This document shows positions 7,378-17,479 of a stretch of DNA of 25,181 bases, one piece after another. Source of the stretch: Roseibacillus sp. (GTDB lineage: Bacteria > Verrucomicrobiota > Verrucomicrobiae > Verrucomicrobiales > Akkermansiaceae). Where the stretch lies: positions 1-25,181 of the forward strand of contig PBNG01000088.1 of assembly GCA_002723015.1 (NCBI GenBank). Direction: 5' to 3'. The first letter of the stretch is position 1. Every line of letters starts with the position of its first letter. Both the position numbers and the translations under genes were made by a program. The notes beneath the pieces were generated by a model. The model had not been told where the DNA came from. It worked only from the letters and a program-made list of their open reading frames with translations, and did not search any database.

Positions 7378-7830
7378 ATGCGGGCTGTCATCCAGCGGGT
7401 ATCAAGCGCTTCGGTTGCTGTGGGCGGAAAAGTGGTTTCCTCCATTGAATCCGGGCTCCTTATTTTTCTTGGAATTGAAGAGGTTGACGATGCGACCGAC
7501 ATTGAATGGCTTACAAAAAAAATTACGAGCCTCCGCATCCTTGGAGATGCAGAAGGGCGAATGAACCACTCTCTTCTTGATACTGGAGGAAGTGCGATCG
7601 TCGTCAGTCAGTTCACCCTGCATGCGAATACCAAGAAGGGAAACCGCCCATCTTTCACTCGGGCGGCACCCCCGGATCAGTCAGAACCCCTTTACCAGCA
7701 GTTTTGCACAGCACTCTCAAATCGCCTCGGTGAGGGGATTGGCAAAGGTCGCTTCGGAGCAATGATGGATGTCTCACTCGTCAACGATGGGCCAGTCACC
7801 ATCCTGCTGGACTCGAGGAAACGTGAGTAA
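7378..7830 (+). CDS. dtd: D-aminoacyl-tRNA deacylase
   Basis: Removes D-amino acids (and glycine mischarged on tRNA-Ala) from tRNA, as a proofreading step in the cytoplasm. The 150-aa length is typical. The N-terminus MRAVIQRVSSASVAV, the SQFTL motif (residues 77-81), and the C-terminal LVNDGPVTI (134-142, containing the Gly-Pro pair that forms the cross-subunit active site) are all present. The start is ATG 7378. The family begins at this Met-Arg, so the upstream open frame is not part of the gene. It converges on the HhH/zinc-ribbon gene with 21 bases between stops and no convincing terminator hairpin. Confidence 0.96.
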   Translation: MRAVIQRVSSASVAVGGKVVSSIESGLLIFLGIEEVDDATDIEWLTKKITSLRILGDAEGRMNHSLLDTGGSAIVVSQFTLHANTKKGNRPSFTRAAPPDQSEPLYQQFCTALSNRLGEGIGKGRFGAMMDVSLVNDGPVTILLDSRKRE

Positions 7831-7851
7831 AAAAACCCGCCGAGGAAGACC

Positions 7852-8852
7852 TCAGTCCCGCAGCCGAATCTTGGTTCCGCAGTACATGCAACGAAAGCTT
7901 GGAAACAGAAGTGCATCCCGCGCCGAAGCGAACCCGTAGCCCAGGATCGACCGGACCGCACGTTCGTGCTTGCGGCAATTCTTGGAGACGAAATATCTCT
8001 GCCCGCACACCCGGCATCTTGCGTTGATGGCCAGAAGTATGTAAAGAATGAGAGCTAGTGGGATCACAAGAAATGCGAGGAAAACGCGTGGTGGGATCTG
8101 GGATCCAAATCCAAAGACCATGATGCCAATCACGATCAGGCCTGCCACCGCCAGCAAGCCCAGCAGGGTAGCAGCTACTGTTACGGCTGCAGCCACTCGA
8201 ACAAGGCCCGCTTGAGGGTGGGAAACGCCCCGATTGCGACGCTCACGCCGTGATTCTGCTTCCTGGAGACCGCTCAGACTACGGAAGGGCTCCTGGGTTC
8301 TCCCGCTCCTTACGAGGACAGAAGCATCCCGCTCTACCTGGAATCCGGGTTTCATTTCAACCTCGGCCTCAGGGGCGACCGTAGACTCCATCGGAGAGTT
8401 CTCCTCTGGGATGCCTGCAGGGCGTCTCCTGCCCATGACCGAGGCAGGAGACTCCTCCCTCTCCTCAAACCCGGGTTTCATTTTGCCCTCGCCCTCAGCC
8501 TCGGGGGCGCCGGTAGCCTCCATGACAGATTTCGCCTTAAGAATCCTCGCAACAGGCAGTGCCTCAATGTCTATTCCTGCCTCCTGTATTGTCTCCAGTG
8601 GAAGCTCACTAGCCTCTCTTTGAGGCTCCCGCACCCTTCTTTCCAGCATCTCGCGGCCTGTCATCTGCCAGGCCACGATAAGATTCTGCGACGGGCAATC
8701 GATACCTCTGGAAGAATACTGTCCCGCAATCTTAATTCGTTTACAGATTTCAGAAACATCGCCATCAATGAATTGCTCAACCGTCTTGATGCCTGCCTCC
8801 CGGAGAAGCTCAATCGCAGCTACCGTAATACCGGGAAGTTCAGCTATATCTC

Positions 8853-8856
<4 letters not shown>
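7852..8856 (-). CDS. Membrane protein with N-terminal HhH-like domain and C-terminal zinc-ribbon cysteines
   Basis: I do not recognise a named family for the 334-aa protein as a whole. Residues ~3-45 (IAELPGITVAAIELLREAGI) look like a helix-hairpin-helix module as in NusA, RpoA-CTD or Rad51 N-termini. Residues ~80-215 are a charged, low-complexity linker with an internal duplication. Two hydrophobic segments (~219-250 and ~256-277) should span the membrane. The tail has two CxxC pairs, CRVC (281-284) and CMYC (323-326), likely binding zinc. The start at ATG 8856 is supported by GGAGG seven bases upstream and by a 4-base ATGA overlap with the valS stop. A longer reading from 8904 would run deep into valS. 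Coupling to valS suggests a translation or RNA/DNA-related envelope role, but this is only positional inference. Confidence 0.8.
8329..8529 (-). repeat. Duplicated segment inside the HhH/zinc-ribbon gene
   Basis: Residues ~110-134 and ~154-176 of the membrane HhH protein are related copies. Both read S-x-M-E-x-T-x-A-P-E-A-E followed by M-K-P-G-F and a charged run. The DNA is also visibly similar (about 8458-8529 and 8329-8397), including a shared block around the MKPGF codons. The copies differ by a few codons, so this is a diverged duplication in the linker between the HhH part and the membrane. Confidence 0.7.
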
Positions 8857-11519
<2,663 letters not shown>

Positions 11520-11778
11520 TCCCGGCGGAGAAAAACCCACGAGGACCCTGATTTCAAGACATTCGGACTCTCAGAAGGGTGAACCAAGTAGGAAACTGCA
11601 GGATCCAGGCAGAGGAACCAGTCGATCTCCTCCTCTGCAGCCCCGCGGGAATCCGGAACCTGATTCCGCCCTTCCAGAACCAAAAGTTCCGTGGATGTCC
11701 AGAAAGTAGCGGATTCCTCACCTGAGGGCACCCTCCCCGATCCTTCGAATTCGAGCCCCTCCGATCGGCGCTCGTTTC
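11520..11778. promoter_or_regulatory. valS upstream region with hairpin
   Basis: This leader/promoter region lies between the nadC stop and the valS start, and no gene is supported in it. GCAGAGGA (11609-11616) and TCCTCTGC (11631-11638) form a perfect 8-bp inverted repeat with a 14-base spacer, on the valS leader side. No T-run follows on the minus strand, so it is not a clear intrinsic terminator. I do not see a T-box-like NCCA bulge or specifier arrangement. It may be a leader structure or a terminator-like element after nadC. Confidence 0.4.
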
Positions 11779-12660
11779 TCAAATCCTGCCCGCTTCTCCT
11801 CGGTTCGGTCCCGGCAAAGAGGCGAATTCCAGGGCGAGATCCAGGGCAACGGCAGAATGCGTCAGCCCGCCGACCGAGATGCAATCCACCCCTGTTTCTG
11901 CAATTCCCCTCACGGTATCAAGGCTTACCCCGCCACTGGCCTCAAGGATCGGTCTTTTCCGCTTACCTCGCATTTCAACCGCCTTTTTCATGCTCTCGTT
12001 CCCCATATTGTCGAGCAGCAGATAATCGACCCCATCCATGCTGAGGAAGACCTCCACCTGCTCCAGAGTATCCGCCTCGAGTTCGACTGCTATGTCCGGA
12101 TGTTCTCTCTTGATTTCCAGAATCGCTCGACTCATTCCTTCTGCTGCTCCCTCCACGAGGAGATGATTATCCTTCACCATTGCCCGGTCATATAAGCCCA
12201 TGCGGTGGTTGTGACCTCCTCCTGAGACCACCGCCGCTTTTTCAAGAAGCCGCCATCCAGGTGTCGTCTTTCTGGTATCGAGGATGGAAACGCCGGTGCC
12301 TTTCACGGCCTTTACAAACAATCCTGTTCTGGTCGCCACCCCGGAAAGGCGTTGGATGAAATTGAGGGCCGTCCGCTCCGCCGTGAGCAGGGAACGGGCC
12401 TTTCCAGTCACCTCCAGAATCCGGTCTCCGGGAGCTACACCCGATCCATCCGGTAAGATTACCCGGATATCGCATCCGGGATCTACCCGGCAGAAAACCT
12501 CTGCCGCAATTTCGGTTCCGCAGACAATCCCGTCCGACCTCGCTACAAGAAAGGCCCTCCCGTGATGCGCCTCTGGAACGAAATATTTCGCGGTCACATC
12601 GCCGGATCCTATGTCCTCGACGAGGGCCAGGTCGATCAACTGTGAAACCTTTTCGTCCAC
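11779..12660 (-). CDS. nadC: Nicotinate-nucleotide pyrophosphorylase (carboxylating)
   Basis: Quinolinate phosphoribosyltransferase: makes nicotinate mononucleotide from quinolinate and PRPP in de novo NAD synthesis. The recognisable motifs in order are LVEDIGSGDVT near the N-terminus, LLTAERTALNFIQRLSGVAT, ILDTRKTTPGWRLLEKAAV, VSGGGHNHRMGLYDRAMVKDNH, VELEADTLEQV, and LEASGGVS in the C-terminal barrel. From GTG 12660 the protein is 293 aa, a normal length. A TTG at 12702 adds 14 residues, and the frame stays open upstream with no ATG, so the start is uncertain. I chose GTG because it leaves the usual ~13 residues before the conserved EDIG. No nadA or nadB is in the window. yjbQ lies upstream on the same strand, 110 bases away. 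Confidence 0.93.
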   Translation of the reverse strand: MDEKVSQLIDLALVEDIGSGDVTAKYFVPEAHHGRAFLVARSDGIVCGTEIAAEVFCRVDPGCDIRVILPDGSGVAPGDRILEVTGKARSLLTAERTALNFIQRLSGVATRTGLFVKAVKGTGVSILDTRKTTPGWRLLEKAAVVSGGGHNHRMGLYDRAMVKDNHLLVEGAAEGMSRAILEIKREHPDIAVELEADTLEQVEVFLSMDGVDYLLLDNMGNESMKKAVEMRGKRKRPILEASGGVSLDTVRGIAETGVDCISVGGLTHSAVALDLALEFASLPGPNRGEAGRI

Positions 12661-12770
12661 ACCAGAGCCTAGTGTGCGCCACGTCACCCGCGCAACCAGC
12701 AAAGTAACAGCATGCAGCTCCGTAAAGCTGCCATGCCAGAGGCGATTGCCCCGCAGATCGAACCCACGCG

Positions 12771-13190
12771 CTAGTTCCCAACCACACTCACTACAATCTC
12801 TCTCCTGTGCCGTGCCCTTCTGTGTTCAAACACAAAAATGCCCTGCCACGTTCCAAGGACCATCCGCCCCCTTGTAACCGGAATCACTTCACTGGTCCGC
12901 GTCAGGGCCATCCTGATGTGTGAGGGCATATCGTCGGGACCCTCCATGGTGTGGATAAAGTAGTCCGAATCCTCGGGCACAAGTCGCTCAAAGAATTCCT
13001 CCAGGTCCGTGCGCGCACTGGGATCCGCATTTTCCATGATCACCAGACTCGCACTGGTATGCCTGACGAAGACTGTCACACTGCCCTCTGAAACTCCCGA
13101 ACTCCGCACAACTTCCGCCACCTCTTGGGTGATTTCGTAAGTCCCTTTTCCCTGTGTTTCCACCCCAAGCGTTCCTGTCTCCGCGATCAC
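12771..13190 (-). CDS. yjbQ: YjbQ / UPF0047 family protein (secondary thiamine-phosphate synthase)
   Basis: A small 139-aa protein of the YjbQ (UPF0047) family, for which weak thiamine-phosphate synthase activity is known; its main cellular role is unclear. The family pattern is clear. TYEITQEVAEVV near the N-terminus is followed by VFVRHTSASLVIMENADP, DYFIHTMEGPDDMPSHIRMAL, and GTWQGIFVFEHR, with histidines in the positions that form the conserved metal/active-site cluster. The GTG at 13190 gives a typical N-terminus, though a GGGGAGG sits directly against it. GTG at codon 10 is an alternative. It stands between an M1 peptidase (82 bases upstream) and nadC, in the same direction. Confidence 0.92.
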   Translation of the reverse strand: MIAETGTLGVETQGKGTYEITQEVAEVVRSSGVSEGSVTVFVRHTSASLVIMENADPSARTDLEEFFERLVPEDSDYFIHTMEGPDDMPSHIRMALTRTSEVIPVTRGRMVLGTWQGIFVFEHRRARHRREIVVSVVGN

Positions 13191-13272
13191 CTCCCCAGCA
13201 TGATTCAGGGACTTCGCTTTTCAAGATCCAAGGTTGAAGCCGCGCTTTTCGACGGCAATCGGGATAAAATGT

Positions 13273-15591
13273 CTACTCCTTTTCCTTCTCCGCCTTCCCG
13301 TTTTCCTCCTTCAATCGCTGCATCAGGTTTTTCTTTTCATCCTTATCAAGAGTGAAGCTCAGCTCCTCAGGCCGTGCCGGCCACTCGTTGTTAGCGCGAT
13401 CCGCATCCGCTATTTCAAGATTCGGGTCGAGTTCGATACGAACGACCTCCTTCTTCGAGAGAAGGAGCTTGGACGTTTCGCGGGATTCTCTCTTCCACAA
13501 CTCCGCCGGGAGGCGCATCACCTTCTCTTCTCCATCGGCGTAGCACACCTTCAGGACGACGGGCATGACCAGACCTCCCTCGTTGGTCAGGTCAATCTGA
13601 TAAAAGAAGCGGTTCTCCTCGAGAATCTCCCTCTCATGCTCTTCCAACTTTTTCAGGAAATCCTGGAATTCATCCCGGTCCGTCCTTGTGACGTCGTATT
13701 CGTCATTCTCATTATAAAAATCGAGGAGTTCAGGATACTGGTCCGTATACCTCTTGATCCCGCTGTTGCGCTGATTCGTCAGAAACTTGGCATCTTCCTC
13801 GTCCCTCTCGGCTTTCTCCCTCGGCTTTTCCACATCCGGGTCCTTCGTGTTCATCCGGTAGAGTCTCACTCCCTTGATTCCAATATCGACATGTTTTGTG
13901 GTGTAGAACCATCCCGCCCAGAACCAATCGAGATCAACTCCCGAGGCGTCCTCCATGCTGCGGAAAAAATCGGCAGGAGTCGGGCGCTTGAACTTCCACC
14001 TGTTGGCATACTCCTTGAACGCATAGTCAAAATTTTTGCGCCCAAGCACGGACTCCCGCAAAATATTCAGGGCTACCGCTGGCTTTGCGTATGCGTTACT
14101 GCCGAAGTAGCGGAGGGATTCCGAGTTCGTCATGATGGGCATTTCGTCGTCCCGTTTCATGTAGCTGGCAATGCTGGGAGGCATTCCTCTGCGTGAGGGA
14201 TATTTTTCTTCCCATTCCCGTTCGGCCAGGAATTGACAAAAAGTCGTAAGACCCTCATCCATCCACGTCCACTGTCGCTCATCTGAGTTAACGATCATTG
14301 GGAACCAGTTGTGTCCCACCTCATGAATCACAACCGAGATCAGGGCATACTTGGTTCGGCGCGAATAGGTCCCATCCGCCTCAGGACGGGGGCCATTGAA
14401 ACAGATCATGGGGTATTCCATTCCGAACACCGGCCCGTGGACAGAAATCGCCACCGGGTAGGGGTAATCGAAGGTATGGTTGGAGAATACCTGCAGGGCA
14501 TGAATTACGGAGTGAGTGGAATATTTGCTCCAGAGCGGATCCCCTTCATTGGGGAAGAAGGACATCGCCCAGACGCGGTCCTCCCGATTTCCCACCCGGA
14601 CGTGGGCAGCATCCCAGATAAACTTCCTTGAGGAAGCCCAGGCAAAATCACGTACATTTCCAGCCCGGAAAACCCATGTTTTACTCTCCTCGGACCTGCT
14701 CTTTTCATTCTCCTTCGCCTCCTCTGGCGTCACGATATAGATAGGCTTATCATTACCTTCCGCCTCCTTCAGGCGCTTCTCTTGAGCAGCACTGAGAACC
14801 TCCCCGGGGTTTGCGAGCGTTCCGGTGGCCGCTACAACGTGATCCGCCGGCACTGTCAGTGAAACTTCATAATTACCGAACTCGAGTGCAAATTCGCCAC
14901 GCCCGAGAAACTGCTTGTTCTGCCAGCCATTGACATCGGTAAATGCTGCGACCCGCGGGTACCATTGTGCAATAGTATAAATATAGTTGTCGTCCTCCTT
15001 GAAATACTCGTAGCCGCCCCTCGCCCTGATCGCTTTCGCATTCACGATATTGTGCTCCCAGTCGATTCCGAAGATCGTAGTCGCCCCTGGCCTGACGGAC
15101 ACCTCCACCCGCATCATGGTATCAACAATGGAGTAAGGCAGAGGTTCGTTATTGCCGTCATGGACAGACTTGATTCGATACCCCCCCTCGAAACCCTCAC
15201 GTGAAAATTCACTGCGCAGGGTCCGGAATCCAACACTATCGAAATCGGGAGCTTCCATAGCCTGGTGCCCCAGCGCCTGAGGCTCGAACCGGTTCTGGTC
15301 AAGCTGGACCCACAGGTAGTTAAGCGGCATGCGGGAATTGTTCGTGTAAGTGATGGTCTCGGAGCCAATGATACGCTGCTTCTGGTCATCAAGGACTACC
15401 TTGATCTTGTAATCCGCTCTTTGCTGCCAGTATTCGGGTCCAGGGGCCCCGTTGGGGCCTCGAACTTCATTGGGATCCGGAAGGATCTCGTCAAGCTGCC
15501 GAAAGGGATCCTTGGCGTAGTGCCCTCCGGGATGAGCTGATCCGGTCAAGCTCAGGAAAGCTGTCAGTGCACAGGCCAGAAGTAGTTTCAT
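13273..15591 (-). CDS. Secreted M1-family metallopeptidase (aminopeptidase)
   Basis: A gluzincin-type zinc aminopeptidase, likely periplasmic. From ATG 15591 the protein is 772 aa and begins with a clear signal peptide (KLLLACALTAFLSLTGSAHP). The zinc site is HEVGHNWF (His423, His427) with the third ligand Glu446 in WTWMDEGLTT, the standard HExxH-x18-E spacing. The exopeptidase loop that is GxMEN in classical members reads GMEYP (390-394), a variant seen in the secreted bacterial branch. The C-terminal part (~590-760) includes an extended acidic stretch and a charged KEENGKAEKEKE tail. A GTG at 15615 is an alternative start but would put extra residues before the signal peptide. The substrate is unknown. 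Confidence 0.92.
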   Translation of the reverse strand: MKLLLACALTAFLSLTGSAHPGGHYAKDPFRQLDEILPDPNEVRGPNGAPGPEYWQQRADYKIKVVLDDQKQRIIGSETITYTNNSRMPLNYLWVQLDQNRFEPQALGHQAMEAPDFDSVGFRTLRSEFSREGFEGGYRIKSVHDGNNEPLPYSIVDTMMRVEVSVRPGATTIFGIDWEHNIVNAKAIRARGGYEYFKEDDNYIYTIAQWYPRVAAFTDVNGWQNKQFLGRGEFALEFGNYEVSLTVPADHVVAATGTLANPGEVLSAAQEKRLKEAEGNDKPIYIVTPEEAKENEKSRSEESKTWVFRAGNVRDFAWASSRKFIWDAAHVRVGNREDRVWAMSFFPNEGDPLWSKYSTHSVIHALQVFSNHTFDYPYPVAISVHGPVFGMEYPMICFNGPRPEADGTYSRRTKYALISVVIHEVGHNWFPMIVNSDERQWTWMDEGLTTFCQFLAEREWEEKYPSRRGMPPSIASYMKRDDEMPIMTNSESLRYFGSNAYAKPAVALNILRESVLGRKNFDYAFKEYANRWKFKRPTPADFFRSMEDASGVDLDWFWAGWFYTTKHVDIGIKGVRLYRMNTKDPDVEKPREKAERDEEDAKFLTNQRNSGIKRYTDQYPELLDFYNENDEYDVTRTDRDEFQDFLKKLEEHEREILEENRFFYQIDLTNEGGLVMPVVLKVCYADGEEKVMRLPAELWKRESRETSKLLLSKKEVVRIELDPNLEIADADRANNEWPARPEELSFTLDKDEKKNLMQRLKEENGKAEKEKE

Positions 15592-15678
15592 CTTCCCGAA
15601 GTCATCGGCCAGCACGGATTACTTTGCAACCGCTTTAAAGAAAACCAGCATCAGAAAAATGAGGATACCCGCTCTGTT

Positions 15679-16476
15679 TTAATCCCCGGTTGCTACCCGC
15701 TCTGCTCCATTGTACAGGTTGTATTGAGGAGCTCGCAAGAAACCTACGAGAGTCTGATTGGACTCCTGCGAGAATTCAACTGCCAGAGAAGATGGCGCGG
15801 AAATCCCCGCAACAAGCGGGAGACGTCCAGCAAGCGCCTTCTGCATCAGCTCAAATGAGAGACGACCCGACATCAGAACAAAGTTTTCAGAGAGATCCTG
15901 CTCATGAAGCAGCGCCCATCCGAGCAGCTTGTCCAGCGCGTTATGGCGCCCAATATCCTCTCGCAGGGCAAGGAGACGACCCTCTCGACTAAACATCCCC
16001 GAAGCATGAAGTCCTCCCGTTTTTTCAAAGGTCTCCTGGGCTGACCGCATGGACCCCGGCGCCCCGAGTATGCTCGACTCAGGAAAAACGGGCCCATCTT
16101 CCACTGGATCGTGCAGGGAGGTTATCGCTTCAATGCTGGCCTTGCCACAAAGACCACATGAGGAAGCACTGAAAAGGTGACGGGTAAGACGGCCAAGATC
16201 CACCTCGACTCTATCATCGAGGAAGACAAGGGCATGGTTCTTCCTTGTCTCAAGATCCACCTTCGCAATCTGCTCCGGACTGCTGATAATCCCCTCGGTC
16301 CACAGAAACCCCGCGGATAATTCCTCGTCATGCCCCGGTGTCCGCATGAGAACTGCCACCGCATGGCCGTTGACGACAAGCTGCAAGGGCTCCTCAAGGG
16401 CGACCCGGTCCGAATCCCCGCAATCTCGTTGCCCACCACGAACAACCCTTACCTCCTTGTCTCCTCTCTCCGGCAC
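15679..16476 (-). CDS. fdhD: Formate dehydrogenase accessory sulfurtransferase FdhD
   Basis: Passes sulfur to the molybdenum cofactor of formate dehydrogenase, which is needed for activity. The 265-aa protein shows the family's order of motifs: EEPLQLVVNG, TPGHDEELSAGFLWTEGII, SSCGLCGK with the sulfur-carrying CxxC (Cys107, Cys110), GGLHASGMF, EDIGRHNALDKLLG, and the MSGRLSFELMQKAL and GISAPSSLAVEF segments. GTG 16476 is the only start in the frame before conserved sequence, since a TGA lies six codons upstream. A strong AGGAGGT (about 16451-16458 on the minus strand) sits inside the first codons but leads to no in-frame start. No formate dehydrogenase or molybdenum cofactor gene is in the window. 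Confidence 0.95.
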   Translation of the reverse strand: MPERGDKEVRVVRGGQRDCGDSDRVALEEPLQLVVNGHAVAVLMRTPGHDEELSAGFLWTEGIISSPEQIAKVDLETRKNHALVFLDDRVEVDLGRLTRHLFSASSCGLCGKASIEAITSLHDPVEDGPVFPESSILGAPGSMRSAQETFEKTGGLHASGMFSREGRLLALREDIGRHNALDKLLGWALLHEQDLSENFVLMSGRLSFELMQKALAGRLPLVAGISAPSSLAVEFSQESNQTLVGFLRAPQYNLYNGAERVATGD

Positions 16477-16612
16477 TCCCCGACCCTCGCTTCAGAGCAG
16501 GCGCTTGGCAAGCTCCAGCGCCCTACGCTGAATCATGATCTTCCGCTGACCCCTCGCGGTGCAAACCATTCCACACCTTCCTCATCTCCCCCATGGCTAC
16601 GATGCAATCTTC

Positions 16613-17479
16613 CTATACCGGAGGCCAGGTGCTGATTCCGTAGCCACTTGAGACCGGGCCCAGTTCGGGGACCACCCACAGGGTATTGCGGGGACATGGC
16701 CCCTCCAGCCAACAGGAAAAAGCACCTGCCACGAATGGCAGGTAGTCCCGGAACTCCTGGGTCAGAGAACCGGCTCCGTCGGTCACGGGAATCTGGCAAT
16801 GATGCCCGTTAAAGGGCCTGCAGTGAAGAAGATTTCCGTGCTGCAGCAAATCAGGCCGATCAAGCAATCGTGATTCGAAATCAGCCGGCCGCAGATGCTT
16901 GACGATCGCAGGATGAGAGTGGTCGATATTCATCCTGAGTGTTTTTCCGGTAGCCTGGCGATAGCCGTCCGCAATCGCATAGGCCTTCTCCGGCGTCTCC
17001 GTGCAGGTGTCGCGATGAACCTCGAGATGAACGTTGGCCCCCTGCCGTTCATCCTCCTCCATGAGGAGGCACGTTTTCTCAATCGCCTCCACAACGGGCG
17101 TGTCGTGGTCGCACAACTGAACGTTGATAGTAGAAGCACCACAGTCCATCTGTGCCCGGATGAGATCGCGATATTCTGCTGGGTCATTGGCATCGAAAAG
17201 CCCCGAAAAACCCAACTCGTGTTTCTCGAGAAGTCCTCGTAACTTTTCACTTCCTCTGTCATTCACTCCGTCGAAACCGGCATCCTTGATGGCCGAGACT
17301 TTCTCCTCCAGAGACCACTCCCCATTGGGCGAGGGATACCCGGTGAGAGTCCAGAGATTAGCAACAAAGCGGATCTCGGGAACCCTGATGGAATTCTCGT
17401 CCGCCGGACCAGATTCTATTTTCGGCACAGCTGATGACATCTTTCTTGAGAACGATACCCTCGAACGATGACTGGACAT
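16613..17479 (-). CDS. TIM-barrel sugar phosphate isomerase/epimerase-like protein
   Basis: A 288-aa member of the xylose-isomerase-like TIM barrel superfamily (AP endonuclease 2 family, Pfam PF01261), probably cytoplasmic because no signal peptide is seen. Barrel strands with likely metal ligands are recognisable: VHLEVHRDT (Glu153, His155), RMNIDHSHP (Asp186, His187, His189), LLHCRPFNGHH (~218-227), and a C-terminal VVPELGPV. The specific substrate cannot be told. The ATG at 17479 shares its A with the sialidase stop (TGATG), so the gene is translationally coupled to the sialidase. A second in-frame ATG at 17440 is a possible shorter start. The coupling suggests it processes sugars released by the sialidase-like enzyme (inference). 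Confidence 0.85.
   Translation of the reverse strand: MSSHRSRVSFSRKMSSAVPKIESGPADENSIRVPEIRFVANLWTLTGYPSPNGEWSLEEKVSAIKDAGFDGVNDRGSEKLRGLLEKHELGFSGLFDANDPAEYRDLIRAQMDCGASTINVQLCDHDTPVVEAIEKTCLLMEEDERQGANVHLEVHRDTCTETPEKAYAIADGYRQATGKTLRMNIDHSHPAIVKHLRPADFESRLLDRPDLLQHGNLLHCRPFNGHHCQIPVTDGAGSLTQEFRDYLPFVAGAFSCWLEGPCPRNTLWVVPELGPVSSGYGISTWPPV

Noticed and set aside
7052..7564. Plus-strand open frame across the lysR start, the intergenic region and the start of dtd
   Set aside because: It overlaps two well-supported genes and has no recognisable motif. dtd starts at 7378 in another frame. No ribosome site was seen.
13234..14196. 320-codon open frame on the plus strand opposite the M1 peptidase
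   Set aside because: Antisense to a gene with an intact HExxH and family motifs; leucine/arginine-rich shadow composition.
16122..16445. Minus-strand frame starting just after the strong AGGAGGT inside fdhD
   Set aside because: It runs in a different frame through the conserved FdhD sequence and encodes no recognisable protein, so the ribosome-site match is probably chance.
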